Notes: a model not told the origin generated them from the sequence alone. Shown: positions 53,171 through 63,095, counted from the first letter of the stretch. The stretch: DNA of 64,000 nt from DATBVX01 sp963810775 (GCA_963810775.1 CAWEOT010000018.1:89275-153274); one strand, 5' to 3'. Translations and numbers: made by a program.

Positions 53171-54442
53171 TCAGCTTTGCTTCGAGGGCCGCAGGATCTT
53201 CATCACGTTTACAGTGTCATTGCGAACTATAGGATCGGCCCAGAAGCTGATGCTCAGGATGTAGCCGATGGTTACGAAGACAAGCGTCAGGGCGATCCTG
53301 AGGCCGAACCATTCACCCACGACTCCGACCAACAACGGAACCACGGCGCCGCCGAGTATTCCGGTGCAGAGGATGCCCGACAGCGCCCCGTGATGGCGCT
53401 GCGTCGAATTCAGCGCTAACGAGAAAATCACCGAGAACATCACCGAGAGGAAGAATCCCGAGAGCGGGAATGCGATGAGGGCGGTCTCGCTCGCGCCGAA
53501 AAGCGCGGCAGCCACGCAGACCATTGCGAGGCTGGAAAAAATGCTGAGGACGACTCGCGAATCGAGCAGCTTCAGCAACAACAGGCCGAGCACGCAGCCC
53601 ACCGACATGAGACCCCAGAAAGATCCAACGGCCTTTGCGCCCTCCGCTGTCGGCGAGACATGGTGATACGTGCTGAGGAATTGGGACATCCAGTTAGCCA
53701 GGCTTTGTTCTGTCCCGACGTACGCGACGATGCCGAGAAAGAAGAGTCGCACGTGCCTGTGGCGGATGAGGTTCCAGTAAATTTCGAATGTTCCGGCTCG
53801 TTCGTCGGCCTTCAGCTCGATCCTTGGAATGTTCATGGTGAGCGTGATCGCCAGCACCAGCACAAAGATTGCCGCGAAAGCCCAGTAGAAGGAGACCCAG
53901 GGAAGACTGGCCGGCACGAGCGTGGCGAGCGGTCCCAGGATGCCGCCATCGGGCCGCGTGCCCTCCGCAAAATTCTGCATCAACGCGGAGAAAGCCAGCG
54001 GGCTCAGAAAGGATGCAAGGCCGAAGACGAGCTGCCCCATCACCGAGAAGAACGCGAAATGCGCTTCACCTCCTGCTGTTCGCATCAACGGATTGATCAC
54101 GACCTGGAGCATCGCCATGCCGACGCCGATGATGAACAGGGCCGTGATCACGACGAGATACTCGGGGAAGAGCGCAATCGCGAGGGTGCCGAGCAGGTTG
54201 AGCAGGAAGGCTGCGAGCAGTGTTTTCTTCGGGCCAAGGTTTTCCACCATGATCCCGGCGGGTATCGAGACAATCCCGTACGCGAGAAAGAATGAGAACG
54301 GCAGGAAACCCGCGAGCGCCAGATTAAGCTTGAAGTCCCCGATGATGATTGGCATCAAAGGACCGATGAGGTTCGTCACGAAGGAGATGACGAACCAGAC
54401 GCACAGGATGTAGACGACGATGAGGCCGCGGCCCTTCATCAT
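53171..54442 (-). CDS. MFS permease of the FucP type
   Basis: A 423-residue inner-membrane sugar-proton symporter with twelve helices. The opening VIVVYILCVWFVISFVTNLIGPLMPI-like helix, GIVSIPAGIMVENLGPKKTL between helices 2 and 3 and the Asn/Gln-rich helix 1 fit the FucP (L-fucose) branch rather than SP or LacY types. It starts immediately after the PfkB kinase stop (TAGATG), so the two are translationally linked. Together they should import and phosphorylate one sugar; its identity is not visible. Confidence 0.85.
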   Translation of the reverse strand: MMKGRGLIVVYILCVWFVISFVTNLIGPLMPIIIGDFKLNLALAGFLPFSFFLAYGIVSIPAGIMVENLGPKKTLLAAFLLNLLGTLAIALFPEYLVVITALFIIGVGMAMLQVVINPLMRTAGGEAHFAFFSVMGQLVFGLASFLSPLAFSALMQNFAEGTRPDGGILGPLATLVPASLPWVSFYWAFAAIFVLVLAITLTMNIPRIELKADERAGTFEIYWNLIRHRHVRLFFLGIVAYVGTEQSLANWMSQFLSTYHHVSPTAEGAKAVGSFWGLMSVGCVLGLLLLKLLDSRVVLSIFSSLAMVCVAAALFGASETALIAFPLSGFFLSVMFSVIFSLALNSTQRHHGALSGILCTGILGGAVVPLLVGVVGEWFGLRIALTLVFVTIGYILSISFWADPIVRNDTVNVMKILRPSKQS

Positions 54443-55414
54443 CTATTCGTTGCAGGCGAGAGCATCCGACAGTGCAATTCTGCCGGCGAGCTCGCCCGGC
54501 CTGATCTGCCGGCGAGGGAAACGCGAAATGATCGAAGAGGCTGCATTGCAACCGGCGATGAGGGAATCCTGAAGGTCGTAACCGGTTAAGCGGCCAAGGA
54601 GATAGCCGGCATTGAATGAGTCTCCCGCACCGATCGTGTCGAAGACCACAGGACTACCCGCCTTGCTGCTTGCAGTAATACCTTCCTGCAGACCCACGGC
54701 CCCTTTGGGGCCCGTCTTTACGATGAGGCTCGCACCTGGCTTTACCTTCCTGCTGAGATCGTGGAGCGCGGTGCGCAGATCCTGATGGCCGGTCAGGCTC
54801 GCCGCTTCCAATTCATTCAGAAGAACGTGATCGCAAGCACCCACCCACTGCAGCACTTCGAAGCGCAATTGTTCGTCCCAGTTTCCAGGGGGCCAGCCTG
54901 TGTCCAGTGCCACCTGGTGGCCAAGCGCCGAGATCTCGCTGATCAGGCGCTGGTAGTGTTTGCGGATTCGCGGCGTCAGGAAAACACCCGACAGCAGGAC
55001 GATCGAATTCCCGTGGCGAGCGCGAGACAGCAACGGCCTGACATGTTCATAGGTCAGTTCTTCGAGGTGCCCCCTGGTCGTCAGGATGGTGCGCTCGCCG
55101 CATGCATGAATGATTCCGACGGACAGTGAGGTCGCGGCTTCGCAGATCGGTAAGGACGCGGCAATGCCGTCAAATTGCTCTGCGAGCCACGTCCCCAGAC
55201 CGTCATTACCCACCAGGGACAGCAAGCGACAGGGCGCTCCGAGGTAGTGAGCCGCCAGTGCGGCGTTGCCGCCCGATCCTCCGGGGCGTAGTTCGCTCTT
55301 CTCCATCAGTGACTCGGTGCCGATCGTCGGCCAACCGTCGATCGGGCCGAGAACCAGGTCGATGCTGACGTCGCCGACGATCGTCAGCGAGGGAAAGCTG
55401 CCACCATCGTTCAT
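54443..55414 (-). CDS. PfkB-family carbohydrate kinase
   Basis: A 323-residue cytosolic kinase of the ribokinase/fructokinase type. The substrate lid carries GGSGGNAALAAHYLG and the ATP/catalytic motif is DTIGAGDSFNAGYLLG with the base Asp; KTGPKGAVG lies before it. It phosphorylates the sugar brought in by the adjacent FucP-like permease. It is the first gene of the minus-strand operon, whose promoter carries the ROK-type box. Confidence 0.9.
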   Translation of the reverse strand: MNDGGSFPSLTIVGDVSIDLVLGPIDGWPTIGTESLMEKSELRPGGSGGNAALAAHYLGAPCRLLSLVGNDGLGTWLAEQFDGIAASLPICEAATSLSVGIIHACGERTILTTRGHLEELTYEHVRPLLSRARHGNSIVLLSGVFLTPRIRKHYQRLISEISALGHQVALDTGWPPGNWDEQLRFEVLQWVGACDHVLLNELEAASLTGHQDLRTALHDLSRKVKPGASLIVKTGPKGAVGLQEGITASSKAGSPVVFDTIGAGDSFNAGYLLGRLTGYDLQDSLIAGCNAASSIISRFPRRQIRPGELAGRIALSDALACNE

Positions 55415-55476
55415 TGATGATTCGCGCCGGGGTTTATTGAAAACACAGCCAGACTGTAGAGGTGCTGGACTAATGC

Positions 55477-55502
55477 TGTCAATTAATATATCTACTGGAT
55501 GT
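55477..55502 (-). promoter_or_regulatory. Kinase-permease promoter with ROK-type box
   Basis: On the minus strand ACATC-CAGTA-GATAT (55502-55488) is followed after five A/T bases by TTGACA (55482-55477), with TACAGT about 18 bases further. The same box, gap and -35 occur at 56959-56984 in front of the TonB-GH9 operon. Confidence 0.65.
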
Positions 55503-55542
55503 AAGTAATTAACGCACGTTCTGGCTTTTGAGAAATGATCGT

Positions 55543-56796
55543 CTAAAGGCGGCCGGCTCTGCCTGCGGGCCTCTGACCCAGCAAACCTTCAACCCGCGGT
55601 TGTTCGCGCCGTTCTTGCACCAGCATTTCGAACCGAGGCGACAGCATTTCATAGACGGGCAGCACGGCGGCGCCGAGGATCGAGCTTTCCTCCTGCCGTT
55701 GCGAAAGGAGAAGACGCTGCTTCGCTCCTGCGACGCCGGCTCGCACGGATCCGGACAACGGCTTGGACAGAGTCACGATGTGTTCGACCAGCGGCTTCGG
55801 TGCCGATCCGCCGATCACGATCGTCTCAGGATCCAGCAGGTTTTCGATGATGCAGATCGCGTTACGCAGATGAACCGCTGCTTCCCGGCACCATTCCATC
55901 AGCTTCCGGTCCTTGCTGGCGAACATCCGCGCCAGCTCCTCTTTGCTGCGTTCTTTTACGCTGGCCTCACCGAGGGCCTCCGACAGCGAATGTAGAGAGA
56001 GATACCGCTCGAGGCAGCCCTGATTTCCGCAATAGCACTGCTTGCCCCCTGGAACGATCGGAATGTGTCCGATTTCGGTTGCGTTGCCGTTTGCTCCCTT
56101 ATAGGCGGAGCGATTGGCAACCAGCGTCCCGCCGAGACCGACACCGAAGTGCATGTAGAAAAAATTGTGGAGATTCTTGGCCACGCCAAACAGCGATTCG
56201 CCCAAGGCTCCGGCGACACTATCGACGCTATAAAACACGTGTAACCCGGTCACTGCGTGCAGTTCGTCCAGGATCGAAAGATCGGTCCAGCCCTCCAGGG
56301 CCGTCGGTCCGACGAAGCTCATGTCCGTCACCGCGAACGGACCGGGCAGCGCAACTCCGACTCCCCAAAGGCGCTCAGTCGAGGAAGATCGCGCGACGAG
56401 GTCTTTAACGATGCCAACCATCACCGACAGGGTGCGGCGCTGATCGCGCACGTCTATCTCCACTTCCTGCTTCTTGATGACCTCTCCAATAAGGTTCACC
56501 AAGGCGGCAGAGGCACGGCCGGGCTCGAGGCTGATACCGATCGAGCTGCCACCATTGGGGTTCAGCTCCAGGACGATCGGCGGTTGGCCGCGGGATTTTT
56601 CGACCTTGAGCCGGCGCGAAATGATGAGACCGATCGATTCCAGGTCCGCAGTGATATTGGCCACGGTCTGCGGGCTGAGAGATACCCTATCGACGATTTC
56701 CTTGCGCGAGATCGATCCCTGCCGCCGGATTACGTCGAGGACGATGCGCCGGTTGTAGGGAGCGCTGGACTGTTGAGTTGTTCCGCGCGTGACCAT
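55543..56796 (-). CDS. ROK-family transcription regulator (NagC/XylR type)
   Basis: A 417-residue regulator with a MarR-like winged helix at the N-terminus (DVIRRQGSISRKEIVDRVSLSPQTVANI) and a ROK sugar-binding domain. The ROK zinc site is ATEIGHIPIVPGGKQCYCGNQGCLERY (E-x-G-H...C-x-C-G-x2-G-C), and LFGVAKNLHNFFYMHFGVGLGG is typical. It probably binds the sugar or sugar phosphate produced by the locus and a palindromic DNA site found in both operons. The gene lies between its two presumed targets. Confidence 0.93.
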   Translation of the reverse strand: MVTRGTTQQSSAPYNRRIVLDVIRRQGSISRKEIVDRVSLSPQTVANITADLESIGLIISRRLKVEKSRGQPPIVLELNPNGGSSIGISLEPGRASAALVNLIGEVIKKQEVEIDVRDQRRTLSVMVGIVKDLVARSSSTERLWGVGVALPGPFAVTDMSFVGPTALEGWTDLSILDELHAVTGLHVFYSVDSVAGALGESLFGVAKNLHNFFYMHFGVGLGGTLVANRSAYKGANGNATEIGHIPIVPGGKQCYCGNQGCLERYLSLHSLSEALGEASVKERSKEELARMFASKDRKLMEWCREAAVHLRNAICIIENLLDPETIVIGGSAPKPLVEHIVTLSKPLSGSVRAGVAGAKQRLLLSQRQEESSILGAAVLPVYEMLSPRFEMLVQERREQPRVEGLLGQRPAGRAGRL

Positions 56797-56958
56797 TGCG
56801 GGTAATGTATCGAAAAGGCCGTGACTAAAGCATTGCGATAGTGTTCCGGGTGCCCTTACCGCCGCCTGAGTGCGTTGACGGTATGAAGGACCTGTCAGGC
56901 AACTGCGCTACTCCGGCTCTGGAGTGATGACCAAGTCTCGCACGCATTAATAATAAAA

Positions 56959-57007
56959 ACATCCAGTAGATGTAATTATTGACAAGGGCACATTTCCGCG
57001 CTTATCG
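56959..57007 (+). promoter_or_regulatory. TonB-GH9 promoter with ROK-type box
   Basis: ACATC-CAGTA-GATGT (56959-56973) has perfect 5-base arms. Five A/T bases later comes TTGACA (56979-56984), then TTATCG 17 bases on (57002-57007). The box therefore ends upstream of the -35, as in the kinase promoter. Confidence 0.65.
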
Positions 57008-57117
57008 TGCCGACAACCGTCGGGCCGTTCGAGGCCGCAGCGGTGAAGCGCAAATGGGGTCAGCTGCTCCCGGCTATCTGCCTGAGCCAAGCGGCAGCCG
57101 CGGAGGGGGAGAGCAAA

Positions 57118-59715
57118 ATGCCTGCGAAATCCAGAACACCAATACCGAGCGCATATCCGACGCTGGCGCTCGTGACCGTCGCCATCTCGACAATTTCGCT
57201 ACCCGCGCTGGCAGACGACGACACCGAGCTCGCGGACAACCGTCTCGGTGAGATCACGGTGACCGCTGTCAAGCGTGAAACGAATCTGATGCAGACACCG
57301 CTCGCGATCACTGCCTTGAGCCAGGACTACCTCGATCGAGAAGGAGTCCGGTCGGCGCGAGACCTGGCGGGCACTGTCCCGAATCTCCAACTCGGCACCG
57401 GCGCCGACTCCGGAACCGCAGCGACGATTCGCGGCGTCACATCGACTGACTTCACCGAAGTGGGTGAGGGGGCGGTCGCGATTCACCTCGACGGCTTCTA
57501 CTCGCCGCGTCCGCAAGGCGCGCTCGCGCTGATGTACGACGTAGAGCGCGTCGAAGTGCTGCGTGGGCCGCAAGGCACGCTATTCGGCATGAATTCCCCC
57601 GGCGGCGCCATCAATATCATTCCGGCCAAGCCCGAGTTCGGGCGCAGCTTCGCGAAAGCGGAAGCCGCGTTCGGTAACTACAACGAACGCGAGGCACGCG
57701 GGAGTCTGAATCTCGCAGTCACTGAGAACTTCGCGTTGCGCCTCTCCGGTACCTACGACAGCCACGACGGAATGCTGCAGCAGGGCAGGGATGTGACCGA
57801 CATCGAGTCGCCGGATAACGGTATCTTTCTGGACGGCATTCCCGACGTCGATCAGCGCCGCAATACCGACGTCAGCAAGGCCAACTACTACAACAACAAG
57901 GACGAATGGGCCGCGCGCCTGATCGGTCGATGGCAGGCGACGGACTGGCTGGAATTGACCGGCACGATATCGCGATATGCCGACCGGGGCACGGGCGATA
58001 TCGATTTCATCGACTGCGAACAGGCTGCCGGAACCCCGAATGCATGCACTCACGACTTGCGCTGGGTCAACATCAACGTCCCGGGCAGGAAGGACATGAC
58101 CATCGATGATTACCAGCTGAAGCTGGTGGCCGCGGCCGCCGAGCACCTGGCCATCGAATACCGGTTTTCCTACCAGGACCAGCAACGCCAACAGATCGAA
58201 GACGTGGACGGCGGTACGCGTCCGCCTACCGAGTGGTCGTCCATAGGGGCGCCATTGACACCCGAGGCTGAGGAGACGGGTTACTACCCCATCTGGGACG
58301 AAAGCTGGAATACCCGACACAGCGCCTACAAAACGACCACGCATGAGCTGCAGTTCAAGTCGACAGGCGACTCGAAGCTGCAGTACGTCGCGGGCCTCTA
58401 CTACCTGCATGAGGACAAGCAGATCCGCTATGACATGGAGATGCTCAACAACAAGAGTTGGTTCGAGGATCCGAGCCTGCCACTTGGATTCAATCCCGAC
58501 GGCCTGCCCGACAGCTGGGTGTTCGATCAGAACAAACGCACGACGACGTCGAAGGCGGGGTTCGCGCAATTCGATTACCGAATCGCCGAAAAGATTGGCC
58601 TGACTGCCGGCTACCGGTACACCAAGGATGAAAAGACCGACCAGAACGGAATGACTTACGCGTTCTGGGAAGGCAGTACCGACTGGTACAACGGGGAGTA
58701 CACACCGACCACGGTGAGGGCCCACCAGTCCGATAATCTCACGGCGGACATGGGCGCCGGTGCGCCGCTCGGGACTGTAATGCCGGCGAGCGAGCCCAAC
58801 AACGTCACGAAAAACTGGAGCCAGGGCATCTACCGGCTGGGCGGCCAATACTTCGCTACGGACCAACAGATGTGGTTCGCTTCGGTCGCCACCGGCTACA
58901 AGATGGGTGGCATGTACGAGATGTTCGACTTCTGCAACAACGGGTGTCTGCAGCTCCTCAGTTACAACCCAGAGAAAGTCACGACCTACGAGCTGGGCTA
59001 CAAGGCCACGCTGCTCGACAGTCGCTTGCGCCTGGGTGTGACGGCGTTTTACAGCGACTACACCGATATGCAGAACACCGGTGAGAAGGTCGTCGGCGTC
59101 GATGAGGATCCCAACAGCCAGACCTTCGGCGAGCCGGTCCTTGCATGGACCACCGACAATCTCAGCAGCTCCAGGATCCAGGGACTCGAAGTCGAATTCG
59201 ATCTCATTCCCTGGAATCAGGGCCGGTTGTTCGGTTACCTCGCCTGGCTTGACACGTCCATCGTCGATCCAGGAAGTTTCCAGGATGGCTATGCCTGCGC
59301 TGAGCGCATCATCTACGGACAACCGGAGTGCGGCAGCCCGCAGACGGCGGACATCCGCGGTAACCAGCTACCCTTCGCGCCGGAGTACTCCCTGACGCTG
59401 AATTACGAGCATCGGATTGGGCTGTCCTCCGGATACTCGATAGTCCCCTTCGCGTCGATGCACTGGCAGAGCAAGATGTGGTTCGACATCCTGAACTACG
59501 ATGGTGCTCATCTGTCGCAGGCTCAGGACGCATACGCGAAGTTCAACTTGAGCGTCCGCATGAACTCACCGGGCGAGCGATACTATGTCGAGCTGTTCGG
59601 CGACAATCTGACCGATGAGAACACCAAGAATTTCTACGGATTCAACCGCGGCGTGGTGAAGGGTTACTACGATCCGCCCCGTACCTACGGGCTGCGCGCG
59701 GGTTTTGCGTTCTAG
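57118..59715 (+). CDS. TonB-dependent receptor of the carbohydrate locus
   Basis: An 865-residue outer-membrane receptor. ATG 57118 follows GGAGGGGGAGAG and opens a signal peptide (TVAISTISLPALADD). A TonB box-like EITVTAVKRE and a plug domain (LAGTVPNLQL, RVEVLRGPQGTLFGMNSPGG) follow, then a 22-strand barrel ending GLRAGFAF. It is not of the SusC type, as no SusD partner is present; receptors of this form in Gammaproteobacteria import oligosaccharides. The open frame from 57007 has no ribosome site. The GH9 gene follows by 20 bases, so the two form an operon. Confidence 0.93.
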   Translation: MPAKSRTPIPSAYPTLALVTVAISTISLPALADDDTELADNRLGEITVTAVKRETNLMQTPLAITALSQDYLDREGVRSARDLAGTVPNLQLGTGADSGTAATIRGVTSTDFTEVGEGAVAIHLDGFYSPRPQGALALMYDVERVEVLRGPQGTLFGMNSPGGAINIIPAKPEFGRSFAKAEAAFGNYNEREARGSLNLAVTENFALRLSGTYDSHDGMLQQGRDVTDIESPDNGIFLDGIPDVDQRRNTDVSKANYYNNKDEWAARLIGRWQATDWLELTGTISRYADRGTGDIDFIDCEQAAGTPNACTHDLRWVNINVPGRKDMTIDDYQLKLVAAAAEHLAIEYRFSYQDQQRQQIEDVDGGTRPPTEWSSIGAPLTPEAEETGYYPIWDESWNTRHSAYKTTTHELQFKSTGDSKLQYVAGLYYLHEDKQIRYDMEMLNNKSWFEDPSLPLGFNPDGLPDSWVFDQNKRTTTSKAGFAQFDYRIAEKIGLTAGYRYTKDEKTDQNGMTYAFWEGSTDWYNGEYTPTTVRAHQSDNLTADMGAGAPLGTVMPASEPNNVTKNWSQGIYRLGGQYFATDQQMWFASVATGYKMGGMYEMFDFCNNGCLQLLSYNPEKVTTYELGYKATLLDSRLRLGVTAFYSDYTDMQNTGEKVVGVDEDPNSQTFGEPVLAWTTDNLSSSRIQGLEVEFDLIPWNQGRLFGYLAWLDTSIVDPGSFQDGYACAERIIYGQPECGSPQTADIRGNQLPFAPEYSLTLNYEHRIGLSSGYSIVPFASMHWQSKMWFDILNYDGAHLSQAQDAYAKFNLSVRMNSPGERYYVELFGDNLTDENTKNFYGFNRGVVKGYYDPPRTYGLRAGFAF

Positions 59716-59734
59716 CCGCGTCCCGAAGCTCGGA

Positions 59735-61540
59735 ATGACGCACGCCGCGCGATGGCTCGGGATCGCACCGTTCCTGCTGGCGGCATTCGAGCTCTGTGCT
59801 CAGGAGCGCGCCGGGGAAGAGCGCCGCCTCACAGTCCACATTAACCAGGTAGCCTTCGAACGGCGCGGCCCGAAAGCCGCGGTCATCGAATATTCCGGTG
59901 GTCAGAACGCGGGCCGCTACAGCGTGTTGAGAGACAGTGCCACGGTTCTATCCGGTGAACTGATCCGACTGCCCGAGTTCACTGAGTGGAACAGCGGGAA
60001 GAAATACCTCAAAGCCGATTTTTCCTCGCTGACTGTCAACGGCGTCTACCAGGTTGAAGTCACGCTTGGGGACGACAAGGCGCGCTCCGCGCCATTCAAG
60101 GTGGACGATAACGCCACGTTTGCCACCACCGCCGCGGCGCTCCTCAGCTATTTCAAAGCGAGTCGCTACACCAACGAAGCCGACCGCAGAATTCGGATCT
60201 TCGAAACCGATCGGTTCGTCGACGTGTGGGGCGGATGGAAAGACGCGGGTGGCGATAATGGCAAGTACCTTTCTCACCTTTCGTACGCCAATTTCTTCAA
60301 CCCGCAGCAGACTGCGCTGGTCGTCTGGGCATTGGCGAAGTCCTATGACCGCGCTCCCGCTCTGTTTCGCACCGCCGGCCTGGAGCAGCGTCTGACGGAG
60401 GAGGCGCTCTGGGGTGCAGACTACCTGCATCGCATTCTGGATCCCGCGGGCTATTTCTACATGACAGTGTTTGATCGCTGGGGCGAGCCGGGCGCGGAGC
60501 GAATGGTGACCGGTTACGAGGGCATCGACGGGGTCTACACCCGCAACTACCAGGCGGCCTTTCGCGAAGGCGGGGGCATCGCGATCGCAGCACTCGCACG
60601 CGCCTCGCTCTTGAGCAAAAGCACGGGGAAGCGCGGAGAGTTCACCGCTCGCCAGTATCTGGAGGATGCGGAGAGGGCCTTTGCCCATCTCGAGAAGCAC
60701 AATCTCGAATATTGCGACAACGGCATCGAGAACATTATCGATGACTACACCGCGCTCCTCGCTTCGACCGAGCTGTACCAGGCAACGCAGAAGAACGCCT
60801 ATCTCGATGCCGCGAGGCGGCGCGCAGCAAATCTCAACAGTAGATTGACTGCTGAAGGCTGGTTCGTCAGCGATGCCGAACGCCGGCCGTACTATCACGG
60901 CGCCGAGGCTGGATTCCCGCTCATCAGCCTCGCGTACTACCTCGGCATCGAACGCGACGCCGCAAGAGCGGCTGGCGCGCGCAAGACAATTCGTGCCGCG
61001 CTCGACTACCAGTTGGCACTGAACCGAAAGGTGTCGAACCCGTACGACTATGCCCGGCAGAGCTTCAGTATCTACAAGAACGGCAAACTCGGACGCGACC
61101 ACATGGAAGGTTTCTTCATGCCGCACGCCAACGAAACCGGCTACTGGTGGCAGGGCGAAAGCGCCAGATTGTCATCGCTGGCCGCGGCGGCGATTCTGGG
61201 TGGACGAGCGGTGTACCCCGCGGCTGACAGGGCGTTTGGCGTCAGCGCGGAACTCGGCGAGTTCGCGCAGCACCAGGTGGATTGGACGCTGGGAAGCAAT
61301 CCGTTCGACATCTGCATGCTCTACGGTTTCGGCGTCCACAATCCCCCGTCCGCCGAAAGCGCCGGCGACCACGTCGCCGGCGGCATTTCCAACGGCATTA
61401 CCGGCGCCACGCTGAGCGACGAGGGTCGGGGCATCGTGTTTGCACCCGGCCCGGATGAGAACAATTGGCGATGGCTGGAGCAGTGGTTGCCGCACTCCAC
61501 GTGGTTTCTGCTCGCGGCGACCCTCATGACGTCCGGATGA
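59735..61540 (+). CDS. GH9 glycoside hydrolase with CelD-type N-terminal domain
   Basis: A 601-residue exported hydrolase. After a signal peptide (FLLAAFELCAQE) comes an Ig-like CelD_N domain (LTVHINQVAFERRGPKAAVI), then an alpha/alpha barrel of family 9. FVDVWGGWKDAGGDNGKYLS holds the catalytic Asp pair in a widened DAGGD form; EQWLPHSTWFL near the end may carry the acid Glu. The widened loop is seen in the subgroup that releases single sugars from beta-linked oligosaccharides, including some glucosamine- or cellobiose-specific enzymes, so exo-action is likely and the sugar is unknown. It is the second gene of the TonB operon. Confidence 0.88.
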   Translation: MTHAARWLGIAPFLLAAFELCAQERAGEERRLTVHINQVAFERRGPKAAVIEYSGGQNAGRYSVLRDSATVLSGELIRLPEFTEWNSGKKYLKADFSSLTVNGVYQVEVTLGDDKARSAPFKVDDNATFATTAAALLSYFKASRYTNEADRRIRIFETDRFVDVWGGWKDAGGDNGKYLSHLSYANFFNPQQTALVVWALAKSYDRAPALFRTAGLEQRLTEEALWGADYLHRILDPAGYFYMTVFDRWGEPGAERMVTGYEGIDGVYTRNYQAAFREGGGIAIAALARASLLSKSTGKRGEFTARQYLEDAERAFAHLEKHNLEYCDNGIENIIDDYTALLASTELYQATQKNAYLDAARRRAANLNSRLTAEGWFVSDAERRPYYHGAEAGFPLISLAYYLGIERDAARAAGARKTIRAALDYQLALNRKVSNPYDYARQSFSIYKNGKLGRDHMEGFFMPHANETGYWWQGESARLSSLAAAAILGGRAVYPAADRAFGVSAELGEFAQHQVDWTLGSNPFDICMLYGFGVHNPPSAESAGDHVAGGISNGITGATLSDEGRGIVFAPGPDENNWRWLEQWLPHSTWFLLAATLMTSG

Positions 61541-61682
61541 AGGGAAGTCTTAGGCAAGCGCCAGAACGGCGCTCACTCGATCGTGGGTTCGAATTCGGCA
61601 GCGCCCCTCTCGCCGTCACTCTCAGCGACCGGTCATTCGCTCCAGGTTTTCTGACATCGAGCCCTTTCAACCTTGATCTTTG

Positions 61683-63095
61683 TCACTGATGCTCTGACAA
61701 CACCGGGTCGATCGACGTCAACACCGTTGGGCCCGCTGTCGGGCCGAAGATTTTTACCGTTGTAGAGAAATAGCACGGCATCGTGAATTTCCGAGTGAAT
61801 TTGCCTTCGCCCAGCATTGCAATGTAGCCGTTGCGTGGTCGATCCAAGGTGACAACATACTGGTCGTGCTTGCGCTTCATCGGCACTGATTCCCAGTGCG
61901 CATCACGAAAGTCCCGGGTGTCACTTCGCGCCATCCATACCCGCATCTGCTTCGGCTTCATGCTGGGGCTCAGCTCGAGGCGCACGTCGTCAGTCCCTTC
62001 CACAAATTGCCATTGCAACTTGGGCAGCGGTGCGCCGTGGGCCACATGTTGATGCAAGGCAACGAGACTACCGATGACTCGATCGTAGTCCTTGATGTCG
62101 TGGCCCTGGTTGGGGACGTACAGTATGTATTTCTCGCCCTCCAGTTCGGACCAGTACAGATTGAGCGCATCGAGCGGCCAATACTTGTCGTTCGTACCGT
62201 TGATGATGAGCTTCGGTTGCAGCAGCGAGTGGCGGTAGCTGTACGGATCAACGATGTCGAGCAGCGATTGGCCGCCTGGCGAGGCGAGCCTTTCAGGCAG
62301 GTTACGTTCTGTATAGGGTGCAATCTGCGCCGAGGGTGCGCCCCACGTGGCGCTGGCGTGCTTCATCTGCGCGCCCATGTTCACGACATCAATCACGATC
62401 GGGGCGATGGCGGTCGCGCGAGCATCCACGGCACCGGTCAACCACGTCGTCCAGCCGCGCTTGGAGGCCCCCGCAACGGTAAACGACTCTATCTGCACGC
62501 CCCATTCCTGCGCGGCGAATGTCTGAATCGTGTCCATCGCACGCACTACGGTCTTCACCATCGGCAACAACAGCGGCCACTCGTTGTCCCGGGTCTCGAG
62601 ATAACGATCGAAGGTCAGCGCGATGATCCGGTCCTCGGTCAACCCATCGAACAACGGTTGGAAGGGGACATGTCGCAGCACCGCAACCGGGGTGCGCAGC
62701 TCTTCGGTCAGCTTGATGAATCTGTCCGCACCACGCGGTAGCTTGCCCGGCGTCCTGTCACTCTCAAGCTCCGGTTTCCAGCGGCCTCCGGCGACATAAA
62801 GGAGTGCCTGTCGCGAGTTCGGGTCGAGATTGGCCGGAACGATGACAAAGAGTTGATGCCGCCACAGCGTGTCCCGCCAGGTCTGCGAGTTCATGATGAG
62901 CTCTACATATCTTGTGCTGCCGACAGTGCCTGACGAGCGGACGTGCCAGCCGTAGCTTGAGTCGGGGCGTGCGATGTAGGCGGCGAGTGCATCGGACGAG
63001 GTGGGGGCGCTCTGGTCTGCTCGGGCACAAACGCCGGACGCGAGGACGATCAGCGCCGCGAAGACGCCTTGCCACCGCTTTGAGTGAGCAATCAT
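61683..63095 (-). CDS. PhoPQ-activated pathogenicity-related (PqaA-like) hydrolase
   Basis: A 470-residue exported protein of the PhoPQ_related family, an alpha/beta hydrolase group. Features are a signal peptide (FAALIVLASGVCARAD), VPANLDPNSRQALLYVAGG, the Ser nucleophile in VAGASKRGW, LIINGTNDKYW with the Asp and VPNQGHDI with the His. AGGAG eight bases before ATG 63095 fixes the start. In Salmonella the gene responds to PhoPQ and antimicrobial peptides, but the activity is not established. Its convergence on the carbohydrate locus may mean an ester-cleaving helper. Confidence 0.88.
   Translation of the reverse strand: MIAHSKRWQGVFAALIVLASGVCARADQSAPTSSDALAAYIARPDSSYGWHVRSSGTVGSTRYVELIMNSQTWRDTLWRHQLFVIVPANLDPNSRQALLYVAGGRWKPELESDRTPGKLPRGADRFIKLTEELRTPVAVLRHVPFQPLFDGLTEDRIIALTFDRYLETRDNEWPLLLPMVKTVVRAMDTIQTFAAQEWGVQIESFTVAGASKRGWTTWLTGAVDARATAIAPIVIDVVNMGAQMKHASATWGAPSAQIAPYTERNLPERLASPGGQSLLDIVDPYSYRHSLLQPKLIINGTNDKYWPLDALNLYWSELEGEKYILYVPNQGHDIKDYDRVIGSLVALHQHVAHGAPLPKLQWQFVEGTDDVRLELSPSMKPKQMRVWMARSDTRDFRDAHWESVPMKRKHDQYVVTLDRPRNGYIAMLGEGKFTRKFTMPCYFSTTVKIFGPTAGPTVLTSIDPVLSEHQ

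Noticed and set aside
57580..59322. A 580-codon minus-strand frame opposite the TonB receptor
   Set aside because: High-GC antisense shadow; no start signal and no recognisable domain, while the plus strand encodes a complete receptor.
59948..61126. A 392-codon minus-strand frame opposite the GH9 gene
   Set aside because: Same reason: the plus strand has a signal peptide, CelD_N and GH9 motifs.
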